The notes under the pieces: generated by a model
Told to the model about the DNA's origin: nothing
The model's input: only the letters and a program-made list of their open reading frames with translations
Databases searched by the model: none
Translations under genes and position numbers: made by a program
Shown: positions 6,883 to 13,041 of the stretch, piece after piece
Layout of the letters: every line of letters starts with the position of its first letter
How positions within the stretch are numbered: the stretch's first letter is position 1
Source of the DNA: Sulfidibacterium sp964473395
GTDB taxonomy: Bacteria; Bacteroidota; Bacteroidia; Bacteroidales; F082
NCBI GenBank assembly: GCA_964473395.1
Contig: CAYYOW010000069.1
Coordinates: 1-13,041, forward strand
Direction: 5' to 3'
DNA length: 13,041 bases

Positions 6883-6906
6883 TTTTAAAATACAGAAAAA
6901 GATATT

Positions 6907-7473
6907 ATGGCAACAACAGCAGATTTCAGAAACGGCTTGTGCATTGAATTTAACGGAGACCTATGGACTATTGTTGAGTTTCAGCATGTTAAGCCGGGAA
7001 AAGGCCCGGCATTCGTCCGTACCAAATTAAAAAATGTAAAAACAGGACGCGTTTTGCCTAACACTTTTACCTCCGGGGTAAAAATCAACGTACAGCGTAT
7101 CGAAAAGAGAAACTACCAATATCTCTATAACGATGGCGACCAGTTTCATTTTATGAATACCGAAGATTACGAACAAACATTTCTGGACAAGGCAATGATT
7201 CCTGCTCCCGACCTGTTAAAAGAAGGAGAATTGGTAACCATAGCATTTCATACGGAAACGGACTCCCCTATTGCCTGCGAAATTCCTACTTATGTTGCTC
7301 TTGAAGTGGCTTACACCGAGCCGGGAGAACGGGGAAATACAGCTACCAATACTTTTAAAGATGCTAAAATGGAAACAGGTGCTATCGTTAAGGTGCCGCT
7401 TTTTATCAATATTGGCGACAAAATAAAAGTGGATACCCGTAGTTATGAATATTCGGAACGTGTCAAAGGATAA
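6907..7473 (+). CDS. efp: Translation elongation factor P
   Basis: EF-P binds between the ribosomal P and E sites and relieves stalling at consecutive prolines. The 188-residue length is standard, with three beta-barrel domains: KOW-like domain I (residues 1-64), OB domain II (about 65-127), and C-terminal OB domain III ending in IKVDTRSYEYSERVKG. The domain I loop reads KPGKGPAF with K32 at the tip, the position modified in E. coli (K34); which modification is used here cannot be told, as no modifying enzyme is in the window. It is the last gene of the lpx series, 24 nt after lpxA, and is followed by a strong intrinsic terminator. Confidence 0.97.
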   Translation: MATTADFRNGLCIEFNGDLWTIVEFQHVKPGKGPAFVRTKLKNVKTGRVLPNTFTSGVKINVQRIEKRNYQYLYNDGDQFHFMNTEDYEQTFLDKAMIPAPDLLKEGELVTIAFHTETDSPIACEIPTYVALEVAYTEPGERGNTATNTFKDAKMETGAIVKVPLFINIGDKIKVDTRSYEYSERVKG

Positions 7474-7494
7474 ATCCTTACCCATTTAATAAAG

Positions 7495-7525
7495 AAACCG
7501 GAGCCAAGATGTTCCGGTTTTTTTT
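7495..7525. terminator. Intrinsic terminator, probably bidirectional, between efp and the O-antigen ligase gene
   Basis: AAACCGGA (7495-7502) and TCCGGTTT (7513-7520) form a perfect 8-bp stem with a 10-nt loop, followed on the plus strand by a run of eight T (7518-7525). This is a classic rho-independent terminator for the lpx-efp transcript. On the minus strand the hairpin is followed by TTTCTTTATT, so it probably also ends the convergent polysaccharide transcript. The T tract touches the ligase stop codon at 7525-7527. Confidence 0.88.
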
Positions 7526-8964
7526 CATACCTTTAACTTTTTGCGGGAGTGATACACATCAATGGCAACCAGAATAGCCAGAAAGCCCCATACCGGTACC
7601 GAGAGTTTGTCCGTATCCAGAAAGTTATTCAAAAAACCATGTGCAAAGTAGGTGACTAGTCCCAATGTTATTGCCAGGCTCATAACCCTGACTTCCTTAT
7701 CTTCTGCACGATGATAAAGCATCAACCCCAAATAAACGGCATAACCGAAAAGAGCCAAAACGGAGAGTAAGCCCAAAGCCCCCTCTTCCGATAGCGGCCC
7801 CAGATATTCGCTGTGAGCTGTTCCACGGTCACCGAAATTGGTGGAGATTACCGTACGCTCGCTGGCAAGCTGAAAAGGTGCATAAACAAACTGATAGGTA
7901 CCAGGCCCCCACCCTAGCCATGGGCGTTGTTTAAACATACGGAACGCCGAAGCCCAACGGTTGAGACGCTCCAGATTGGATGCATCCGAAGAGACGTTAG
8001 TCATTGATTGAAGATGCTGCTCCATGTTGGTGGAAGAATTCTGTCGGTTTTTTTCCATACGGTCCATTATGGGTTGATAAAACACAAAACCCATTGCCAC
8101 GAGCACAACAGTCCCCACCATCACCCAACGGAAATGAATACGAAGCAAAACCAGCAGCAATACAATACCTGCTACGCCAATACCCAACCAGGCTGCCCGC
8201 GTGTACGAAAAAATAACAGCAACTATGTACAAGGCAAGAAACGGCAAGGTTAGCAACTTTTTGTAAAATGAGAGCCCCGGATAAAAAAGATAACCCGCCA
8301 GAACAGGCAGATACAATGCCAGTGCGGCACCATAAGCAGTATGGTCGTTATAAAAAGGTGACATTACCCAGTGTCCCGATTCTTCATCGAAACCATGGGC
8401 AGCGTGGCGTATAAGGGTGTAAACGATAACGCCACTGAGCGCCACAATGTATAGCCACAAAAACCGATGGATATTTTTTTTGTTCCGAAACATGGGAATA
8501 GCTACAAAATAAAACGGAACCACAAACCAAACCCGTGACAAAAGATGTTTAAAAGATACCAGTGGCAAATGGCTTGTAATAGAGGTTACCAACATCCATA
8601 GAAGGCTAAAATATATTAGGTAGGACAACGGATGCCGGGCAACACGACGGTTATAGTTTCGCTCCATAAGCAGGTTTCCCAAAAAAACAATCACCACACC
8701 AAACATCAACGGTTCGGTGGGTATTGACAACGTTGCACCAATACGAGGATCCTGAAAATTTATGGCGAGAGGCGTGAAAAAAGTAATAAAAAGAAGAACC
8801 TTATCAAGCGAGACTACATAATAGTAAGCGACAATAAGTACCAATGGTAAAACAAAAAACCACAAGGTTTCTTTTTTTAACATAAAATGAAAACTCGCAC
8901 TTAAAAACAAAGCGACAAGCAGGTATAGGACTATAATATTCTTCGTTTTAGCCGAAAAATGCAT
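7525..8964 (-). CDS. O-antigen ligase / polymerase family protein (Wzy_C domain)
   Basis: A 479-residue integral membrane protein with roughly 10-12 hydrophobic helices and a large hydrophilic loop at about residues 297-395, the layout of the WaaL/Wzy family that ligates or polymerises lipid-linked glycans on the periplasmic side of the inner membrane. Family features are R256 in FSYTRAAWLG, the segment NRWASAFRMFKQRPWLGWGPGTY just before the last loop part, and H384 in AHSEYLGPLSEEGALGL, the conserved histidine region. Ligase and polymerase cannot be separated by sequence alone. It is 9 nt downstream of the Wzz-like gene, so the two are cotranscribed. The stop codon abuts the shared terminator with efp. 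Confidence 0.85.
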   Translation of the reverse strand: MHFSAKTKNIIVLYLLVALFLSASFHFMLKKETLWFFVLPLVLIVAYYYVVSLDKVLLFITFFTPLAINFQDPRIGATLSIPTEPLMFGVVIVFLGNLLMERNYNRRVARHPLSYLIYFSLLWMLVTSITSHLPLVSFKHLLSRVWFVVPFYFVAIPMFRNKKNIHRFLWLYIVALSGVIVYTLIRHAAHGFDEESGHWVMSPFYNDHTAYGAALALYLPVLAGYLFYPGLSFYKKLLTLPFLALYIVAVIFSYTRAAWLGIGVAGIVLLLVLLRIHFRWVMVGTVVLVAMGFVFYQPIMDRMEKNRQNSSTNMEQHLQSMTNVSSDASNLERLNRWASAFRMFKQRPWLGWGPGTYQFVYAPFQLASERTVISTNFGDRGTAHSEYLGPLSEEGALGLLSVLALFGYAVYLGLMLYHRAEDKEVRVMSLAITLGLVTYFAHGFLNNFLDTDKLSVPVWGFLAILVAIDVYHSRKKLKV

Positions 8965-8973
8965 GGCCTGAAA

Positions 8974-9927
8974 TTAATTTTCTGTGCTATTCTTTCTTTC
9001 CAAAAAAGAGATCACAATTAGTGAGAGTGTAAAGACAGACAGAACAGATACGAACACAATCAACCAGCGTACCGGATAAGTTTTCTTGTCAGACACAAAG
9101 GGATAGGTAACAACATTAGTATAAGTAACATTGGAAATGACATGCCTGTATTCGACCTCGTAGCTCAGTTTTACCTGAACATAAGCGGCAGCTTCTTTCT
9201 TAAGCATTTTGACAAGCTGTACCAACTCACCACCATATTTCCCCATATTTTGTGCCAGTCTTTTCGCCTCTTTAGTGTTTACTACCTCTGGGCTCCCCTC
9301 AATATTATGCAGATAGGCCATCATGATCTGTTGTGACTGGTAATCATACTCAAAAATACCCTTTTGTGTTCCCAACTCTCTCAAACGATTTTTTAGCGAA
9401 TCCATAGCAGCCCGCTCACGACTTAACTGACCGGCATAGGCATTAACCAGTTCTCCAAATTTTTCTTTTTGCATGTGCCGTACTTTTTCATTGTAAAAAT
9501 GTAACACAGCATTAACCATAAGCATGGCCGTATCCGGATTTCTATCTAGTACTTCAACCTCCACAGCTTCGTAGCTGGTTTTGCTAATATTGACATTTTC
9601 GCCATAGCGCCTCAGGAGTTCCGTTCTGGCATATTTATAGTTCGCATCAATCTCATAATGATTTAGCAAATCAAATTTATTAATAACACTATCAGTAATG
9701 TCCTGAGAATTAAATATTTGTATCATCTGCTCTGTCGTACTCTCTTTGGAATAGGCTTTAATATTATAGGGATAAACAACAGCATACGATTTATAAAGTG
9801 GAGTCATAAACCGAGGTCCTGAAAGAAGAGTTGCCAGACCAGCAGTAACCATAACAATAACAAGGAGATGATATTTCCACTTCATTAAAAGTTTCAAGCT
9901 CGCTCTGCTATCAAATTTATATTCCAT
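8974..9927 (-). CDS. Wzz-type chain-length determinant / polysaccharide co-polymerase, no kinase domain
   Basis: Inner-membrane protein that regulates glycan chain length during Wzy-dependent polymerisation. It has the Wzz topology: a transmembrane helix at about residues 19-36, a family-like segment after it (FMTPLYKSYAVVYP), a long periplasmic part with coiled-coil character at about 150-200 (QLSRERAAMDSLKNRLRELG), and a second helix at about 288-308 preceded by KKTYPVRW, ending in a short cytoplasmic tail. No BY-kinase or Walker motif is fused. The start used is the ATG at 9927 (317 residues); the frame extends three codons further to a TTG at 9936, which is less likely. The 234 bp upstream show no clear promoter. 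Confidence 0.82.
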   Translation of the reverse strand: MEYKFDSRASLKLLMKWKYHLLVIVMVTAGLATLLSGPRFMTPLYKSYAVVYPYNIKAYSKESTTEQMIQIFNSQDITDSVINKFDLLNHYEIDANYKYARTELLRRYGENVNISKTSYEAVEVEVLDRNPDTAMLMVNAVLHFYNEKVRHMQKEKFGELVNAYAGQLSRERAAMDSLKNRLRELGTQKGIFEYDYQSQQIMMAYLHNIEGSPEVVNTKEAKRLAQNMGKYGGELVQLVKMLKKEAAAYVQVKLSYEVEYRHVISNVTYTNVVTYPFVSDKKTYPVRWLIVFVSVLSVFTLSLIVISFLERKNSTEN

Positions 9928-10161
9928 GTTCCACAATTTTTAGTAATGATTTTTCTGAAGTCAATTTGTTTGTTCTCACATAATTGATATTACTACCATA
10001 AGAAACTTTGATAAAAACAATATATTACCTGAAAGAGCAGTTGTTTCTATTTTCCTTTTTCACAACTATTTATGCTCATTTCAAAAATCAAAAATATAAA
10101 AATAAACGGGGTAACGGAAAGAAAAAAAAATTGTTTCACGTAAAAGTGTATAAGGACGCTC
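9928..10161. other. AT-rich spacer between flippase and Wzz-like genes, no gene seen
   Basis: Very AT-rich. On the minus strand it holds the 3' flank of the flippase gene, with a T9 run (A9 at 10122-10130) about 30 nt past the stop codon but only a 3-bp hairpin before it, so no convincing terminator. No TAnnTTTG element was found facing the Wzz-like gene. A TTG-started plus-strand frame at 10008-10190 has low-complexity Lys/Phe/Tyr content and overlaps the flippase end; it is not called. Confidence 0.5.
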
Positions 10162-11658
10162 TTAATTACTTTCGTTGCCTTTACTCGTGAGGATGGAAAT
10201 AAACTGCCTGACATCCAGTGTTTTTATCACAATACCAAGAAGCAACCCAAGGCCCGTAAGTAATACAAACCGAACCTCCCACGAGCCAATGTGGAGTTGC
10301 TGCAAAATAGAGGCCATTAGGAATGTACCGGCAAATAACAAAAGTAGCCGAAACCACATACCAAACCGATTTTTCAGATGTAAGACCGCGAAGGCAAAAA
10401 CTACTTGTAGTAACGCCGTAAACAGCTGAGTTGCCAGCGTAGCCACAGCAGAACCCACAGCATGATATTTTGGAATCAGTATCCAGTTTAAGCTAAAGTT
10501 GAGCAGCAATCCAAACAGGGCAATGATGTTTAATATTTTCAGACTATTATTCGCGGTAAGCAACGTGCCAAAAATATAGTTTGATGACACCCCTACAAAA
10601 CTCCACATCAGAAGCTTAAAGATAAGCGTAGATTGCCCTATACGCAAAGCGAATGACATACTTGTTTCGCCTGCATGTTGCGAATACATAAGCAGCATAA
10701 TGTCTTTGGCAAAAAAGTGAGTTACAACAGTCACAATGAGAGCACCACTCATAAGAATAGAGAATGATAACCTTACCAGACCATCCACAGGCTTTTTCTC
10801 TTTTAACATTTTAGAGAACAAGGGAAGAAGCAGAATAGCAAACAAATAAGCCATATTTTGGGAAGCATCAAGCAAACGGTAGGCCTGGGCATATACACCT
10901 GCCTGCTGAGAGCCTAGCGTATGAGGTAACAGACGTTCAATCATCACACTATCCATACGCGAATAGAAGCTCATGATCAGTACGAGCAAAGCAAAAGGCA
11001 GGCTCCTGCTAAGAATCATTTTAAAAAATGAAAAGTCCCAGTGCAACCTTAACTTTCCCGACTTTCGCAGTACAATCATTAGGGCAAAACTGGCTGTAAG
11101 AAAATATGCCAGCGACTGAGCATAGACAAACCACTCTATGGAAAAACGGTGACCAAACACTCCTGTCCACAACAAAATACCAACAAAGAGAATCATCAGC
11201 AGCCGGTCCATTATGGAAATTACACTGTCGGTTGAGAAAAGTAAAAGCCCGGAGATATTCGAACGCAGGTATAAAATAAAAGAGAGCAGAAACTGGTTGA
11301 AACCCACCCACGCCAACAGATAAAGCTGATGTCCCTGGTAACCGATAAGCCAGGCGACAACAAAAACAAGTATGCCGTATCCAATACCAAGCACCAGTTT
11401 CATGGTGGCCATCCCACCAAAATGCTCTTGGAGCTGTTGGTTGTTACGGGCAATGTTGCGATTATTGAAATTGGTAATTCCCAAATCGAGAAAGATGAAA
11501 AAGAGATAGGAAAAATTGAAGATGGCAAAATAAAATCCATATTCCTGCGTACCAGTCACATTCTGAACCTGACGGTCAATTTCCAAAATCCAGAAAGGTT
11601 TTACCAACAGGTTCAGAAAAAGTAAAAAAATCAGGTTCTTCAGGAATTTCTTCTGCAT
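10162..11658 (-). CDS. Polysaccharide flippase, Wzx type (MOP superfamily)
   Basis: A 498-residue multi-spanning membrane protein with about 12-14 hydrophobic helices, expected to flip undecaprenyl-linked glycan units across the inner membrane. The N-terminal part (IDRQVQNVTGTQEYGFYFAI, then FLDLGITNFNNRNIARN) matches the signature of Bacteroidota flippases in the polysaccharide-export branch, and the second half repeats the layout with YAQAYRLLDASQNMAYLFA and SAVATLATQLF. The start is the ATG at 11658; a GTG one codon upstream (11661) is possible. Together with the downstream Wzz-like and ligase/polymerase genes it forms a flippase, length-control and ligase/polymerase set. No glycosyltransferase or nucleotide-sugar enzyme is present in the window, so the glycan cannot be inferred. 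Confidence 0.85.
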   Translation of the reverse strand: MQKKFLKNLIFLLFLNLLVKPFWILEIDRQVQNVTGTQEYGFYFAIFNFSYLFFIFLDLGITNFNNRNIARNNQQLQEHFGGMATMKLVLGIGYGILVFVVAWLIGYQGHQLYLLAWVGFNQFLLSFILYLRSNISGLLLFSTDSVISIMDRLLMILFVGILLWTGVFGHRFSIEWFVYAQSLAYFLTASFALMIVLRKSGKLRLHWDFSFFKMILSRSLPFALLVLIMSFYSRMDSVMIERLLPHTLGSQQAGVYAQAYRLLDASQNMAYLFAILLLPLFSKMLKEKKPVDGLVRLSFSILMSGALIVTVVTHFFAKDIMLLMYSQHAGETSMSFALRIGQSTLIFKLLMWSFVGVSSNYIFGTLLTANNSLKILNIIALFGLLLNFSLNWILIPKYHAVGSAVATLATQLFTALLQVVFAFAVLHLKNRFGMWFRLLLLFAGTFLMASILQQLHIGSWEVRFVLLTGLGLLLGIVIKTLDVRQFISILTSKGNESN

Positions 11659-11688
11659 CACACAAAAATAAGCAATTGTAGAGAGATT

Positions 11689-11730
11689 TGCAGCATCTGT
11701 TTGCTATATACATCATACAACGATGCAGCA
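11689..11730 (-). other. Imperfect inverted repeat between rhomboid and flippase genes
   Basis: TGCaGCATC (11689-11697) pairs with GATGCaGCA (11722-11730) with one mismatch around a 24-nt loop, within the 77-nt gap. There is no T tract, so it is not an obvious terminator. It could be an mRNA processing or regulatory structure, or chance. Confidence 0.25.
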
Positions 11731-11735
11731 GTGTC

Positions 11736-12338
11736 TTAAAACATTTGGGTCATAAAGCTGCTCAAAACATGGGGAATCAGGACTATAGTTAGAACTATGC
11801 CAAAAACAGCGCCCCAGAAGTGCGCACTGTGTCCGATATTGTCGCGGCCATGTTTTTGCATATAAACCATATAAATGAGATACAAAATTCCAAAAAGCCA
11901 CGATGGAATGGCAAACGGGATTGGAAACAGATAAAGACTTCCCACGGGATAAATCAAAATACTGGAAAACACAACTGCCGAAACAGCCCCCGAAGCGCCA
12001 ACAGCACTATAATACACGTTGTCTTTATATTTTCCGAAATCGAAAAGCACCGAGAATAAGATACCTCCGACATAAAATAGCAAATAATAAAACATGCCTT
12101 TGATACCGTAATTCAGCTTGAAAACTCTTTCAACAAGACTTCCAAAAGAGTAAAGAACCCACATATTAATCAGCAAATGTAACCAGCCGGCATGAACCAG
12201 ACCATAGGAGACAAAGCGCCACCCTTCATTCCGGTGCTTGATGTCATAAGGGCTAAACTTCAACCGCTCAAACAAAACAGAATTGCTAAACGCAAGAATA
12301 GAAACTAATACCGTGATGCCAATTATAACGAGATTCAT
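11736..12338 (-). CDS. Rhomboid family intramembrane serine protease
   Basis: A 200-residue protein with the six-helix rhomboid core, which cleaves transmembrane segments of other proteins inside the lipid bilayer. The catalytic serine is S116 in the GASG motif (VGASGAVSAVVF) and the catalytic histidine is H173 in SAHFWGAVFG. The conserved HxxxxHxxxN of helix 2 is present as H49, H54 and N58 (VHAGWLHLLINMW). No extra cytoplasmic, zinc-finger or ankyrin domain is attached. The start ATG at 12338 lies 25 nt after a full-match -7 element. It is the first gene of the minus-strand block, 77 nt upstream of the flippase, and may be cotranscribed with the glycan export genes. The substrate is unknown. 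Confidence 0.92.
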   Translation of the reverse strand: MNLVIIGITVLVSILAFSNSVLFERLKFSPYDIKHRNEGWRFVSYGLVHAGWLHLLINMWVLYSFGSLVERVFKLNYGIKGMFYYLLFYVGGILFSVLFDFGKYKDNVYYSAVGASGAVSAVVFSSILIYPVGSLYLFPIPFAIPSWLFGILYLIYMVYMQKHGRDNIGHSAHFWGAVFGIVLTIVLIPHVLSSFMTQMF

Positions 12339-12363
12339 AATATGCAGAGATATGAATGAGGCG

Positions 12364-12371
12364 CAAAAATA
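12364..12371 (-). promoter_or_regulatory. -7 element upstream of the rhomboid gene
   Basis: On the minus strand this reads TATTTTTG, a full TAnnTTTG match, 25 bases before the rhomboid ATG, giving a leader of about 20 nt. No TTTG -33 element is found at 17-23 bp. The ten-base string around it (CAAAAATAAG on the plus strand) recurs just upstream of the flippase gene. Confidence 0.4.
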
Positions 12372-12477
12372 AGAAAATTACGCTTTGTTGTTTGTTGCTG
12401 TTTTCATAATTGCCACAAACTTCTCGCTCCAATTTATCAAAACACGATACGTTTAAATTTCAGGAGAATATTTTTTG

Positions 12478-12485
12478 TAAATTTG
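12478..12485 (+). promoter_or_regulatory. -7 element upstream of the response regulator
   Basis: TAAATTTG is a full match to TAnnTTTG; imperfect -33 candidates are TTTA at 12452-12455 (22 bp away) and TTTC at 12458-12461 (16 bp away). The predicted transcript start is near 12492, so the transcript would first meet a short reading frame at 12505 before the response regulator start at 12561. Confidence 0.45.
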
Positions 12486-12504
12486 CACCAGCATTAAAAC
12501 GAAC

Positions 12505-12549
12505 GATGAAAAATACATGGACTTTTTTTGTTCAGGACCATTTTATTTA
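12505..12549 (+). CDS. Possible 14-residue leader peptide before the response regulator
   Basis: The first ATG after the -7 element opens a short frame reading MKNTWTFFVQDHFI and stopping at 12547-12549, 11 nt before the response regulator ATG and in another frame. Four of its 14 residues are aromatic (W and three F). Position and spacing would allow translational coupling or attenuation-type control. There is no strong ribosome binding site, which is common in this phylum, and no paired hairpins were identified. A chance frame is quite possible. Confidence 0.2.
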
Positions 12550-12560
12550 AACAATGCTTA

Positions 12561-12950
12561 ATGGACTACAATCAATACAACTGGAAGCATAAAACTATTC
12601 TGATAGCTGATGATGACTCGCTGTCGCGAAAATATTTCGCCAAGGTACTGGAACATACCGGGATAAATCTTGTTTTTGTTAAAAACGGAAAGGAAGCCAT
12701 CGATTATTGTTGCGACCATCCAACGGTTGACCTTGTCCTTATGGATATTAAAATGCCATTGAAAGACGGGATAACAGCTACGAAAGAGATCAAAAATAAC
12801 TGCCCTGAAATTCCGATTATTATACAAACAGCCTACGCTTTTGATTATGACAAAGCCAACGCCATGGCTTCGGGATCTGACGAGTTTATCACAAAACCCA
12901 TCCACCGCGAAAAACTATTTGAATTGTTGGAAAAATATCTGAACAGGTAG
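12561..12950 (+). CDS. Single-domain response regulator (receiver only)
   Basis: A 129-residue cytoplasmic protein made up of one receiver domain and no output domain. The phosphoacceptor is D62 in LVLMDIKMP; the acidic pocket is D17-D19 (ILIADDD); the switch threonine is T90 (IQTAYA) and the conserved lysine is K112 (ITKPI). The lead-in NWKHKTILIADDD resembles the junction preceding C-terminal receivers of Bacteroidota hybrid kinases, so it may derive from, or work with, such a kinase, perhaps through an HPt protein. The start is the ATG at 12561; the frame extends back to a TTG at 12528, adding 11 atypical residues, which I consider less likely. It is divergent from the rhomboid gene; no kinase is adjacent. 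Confidence 0.9.
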   Translation: MDYNQYNWKHKTILIADDDSLSRKYFAKVLEHTGINLVFVKNGKEAIDYCCDHPTVDLVLMDIKMPLKDGITATKEIKNNCPEIPIIIQTAYAFDYDKANAMASGSDEFITKPIHREKLFELLEKYLNR

Positions 12951-12985
12951 CTTCCCAAAATCTTCTTCTTTTATTATGGCAATGA

Positions 12986-13013
12986 AATAAAAAACGGCTT
13001 TGCCACTAAAGCC
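12986..13013 (-). terminator. Intrinsic terminator for a minus-strand gene beyond the right edge
   Basis: GGCTTT (12996-13001) and AAAGCC (13008-13013) form a perfect 6-bp stem with a 6-nt loop. Read on the minus strand, the hairpin is followed by GTTTTTTATTTC, a good T tract, whereas the plus-strand flank (agtatatctt) is poor. It therefore most likely ends a convergent gene entering from the right; it could also trim the response regulator transcript. Confidence 0.55.
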
Positions 13014-13041
13014 AGTATATCTTACTGGAAAAATATAATTA

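Noticed and set aside
8004..8253. Two overlapping plus-strand frames inside the ligase gene
   Set aside because: Both lie opposite a well-supported membrane protein gene and have His/Pro/Gln-rich compositions typical of antisense shadows.
9928..9936. Three-codon N-terminal extension of the Wzz-like protein from a TTG
   Set aside because: An ATG at 9927 gives a normal short cytoplasmic N-terminus; the TTG has no supporting ribosome binding site.
10122..10150. T9 run on the minus strand downstream of the flippase as a terminator
   Set aside because: The preceding hairpin has only three base pairs, so an intrinsic terminator is not supported.
10008..10190. Plus-strand 60-codon frame in the spacer before the Wzz-like gene
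   Set aside because: It starts with TTG, is low-complexity AT-driven sequence rich in Lys, Phe and Tyr, and overlaps the 3' end of the flippase gene.
12528..12560. Eleven-residue N-terminal extension of the response regulator from a TTG
   Set aside because: The ATG at 12561 directly precedes the normal receiver lead-in; the extension overlaps the possible leader frame and resembles noncoding AT-rich DNA.
1..13041. Undescribed defence, mobile or biosynthetic system
   Set aside because: Every sizeable gene belongs to a familiar family; there are no transposases, integrases, toxin-antitoxin pairs, CRISPR repeats, tRNA-linked attachment sites or clusters of unknown proteins.

Overview
The window reads as a chromosomal stretch from a Bacteroidota, most likely a Bacteroidales or Marinilabiliales-type anaerobe. 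The evidence is moderate-to-low GC, scarce Shine-Dalgarno sequences, repeated TAnnTTTG-type -7 promoter elements, and protein relatives typical of that phylum. These include a FeoB with a long charged loop, a Bacteroidota-type Lrp, and a contiguous lpxD-lpxC-fabZ-lpxA cluster. No rRNA, tRNA, insertion sequence, prophage or CRISPR array is visible.

Layout. 1-785: the 3' part of feoB (ferrous iron transporter), cut by the left edge. 1056-1403: a stand-alone histidine phosphotransfer (HPt) protein. 1551-3385: a divergent pair, a PLP-dependent Cys/Met-metabolism enzyme on the minus strand and an Lrp/AsnC regulator on the plus strand. Their 158-bp spacer carries two facing promoter-like elements and an AT-rich palindrome. 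3535-7473: lipid A initiation genes lpxD, lpxC, fabZ and lpxA followed by efp (elongation factor P), closed by a strong terminator at 7495-7525. 7525-12338, minus strand: a rhomboid protease, a Wzx-type flippase, a Wzz-type chain-length protein and a Wzy_C-family O-antigen ligase/polymerase. 12561-12950: a stand-alone receiver-domain response regulator preceded by a possible 14-codon leader ORF. A hairpin near 13000 looks like the terminator of a minus-strand gene lying beyond the right edge.

How the genes fit together. Two blocks concern the cell envelope. The plus-strand lpx block makes the acylated glucosamine precursors of lipid A. LpxA and LpxD add 3-hydroxyacyl chains, LpxC deacetylates between them, and FabZ acts in the fatty acid pathway that competes for the same 3-hydroxyacyl-ACP pool. 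The convergent minus-strand block supplies flipping, length control and polymerisation or ligation of a surface polysaccharide, but contains no glycosyltransferases. The HPt and receiver proteins are isolated phosphorelay parts near opposite ends of the window; any link between them is conjecture.

The content is mostly ordinary housekeeping and envelope genes, and I see no clear undescribed system. The points best worth a second look are lpxC and fabZ as separate genes overlapping by 8 nt, where many Bacteroidota carry a fused lpxC-fabZ; the divergent regulator/enzyme pair with its palindrome and atypical active-site motifs; the leader ORF before the response regulator; and the rhomboid gene beside surface-glycan export genes.
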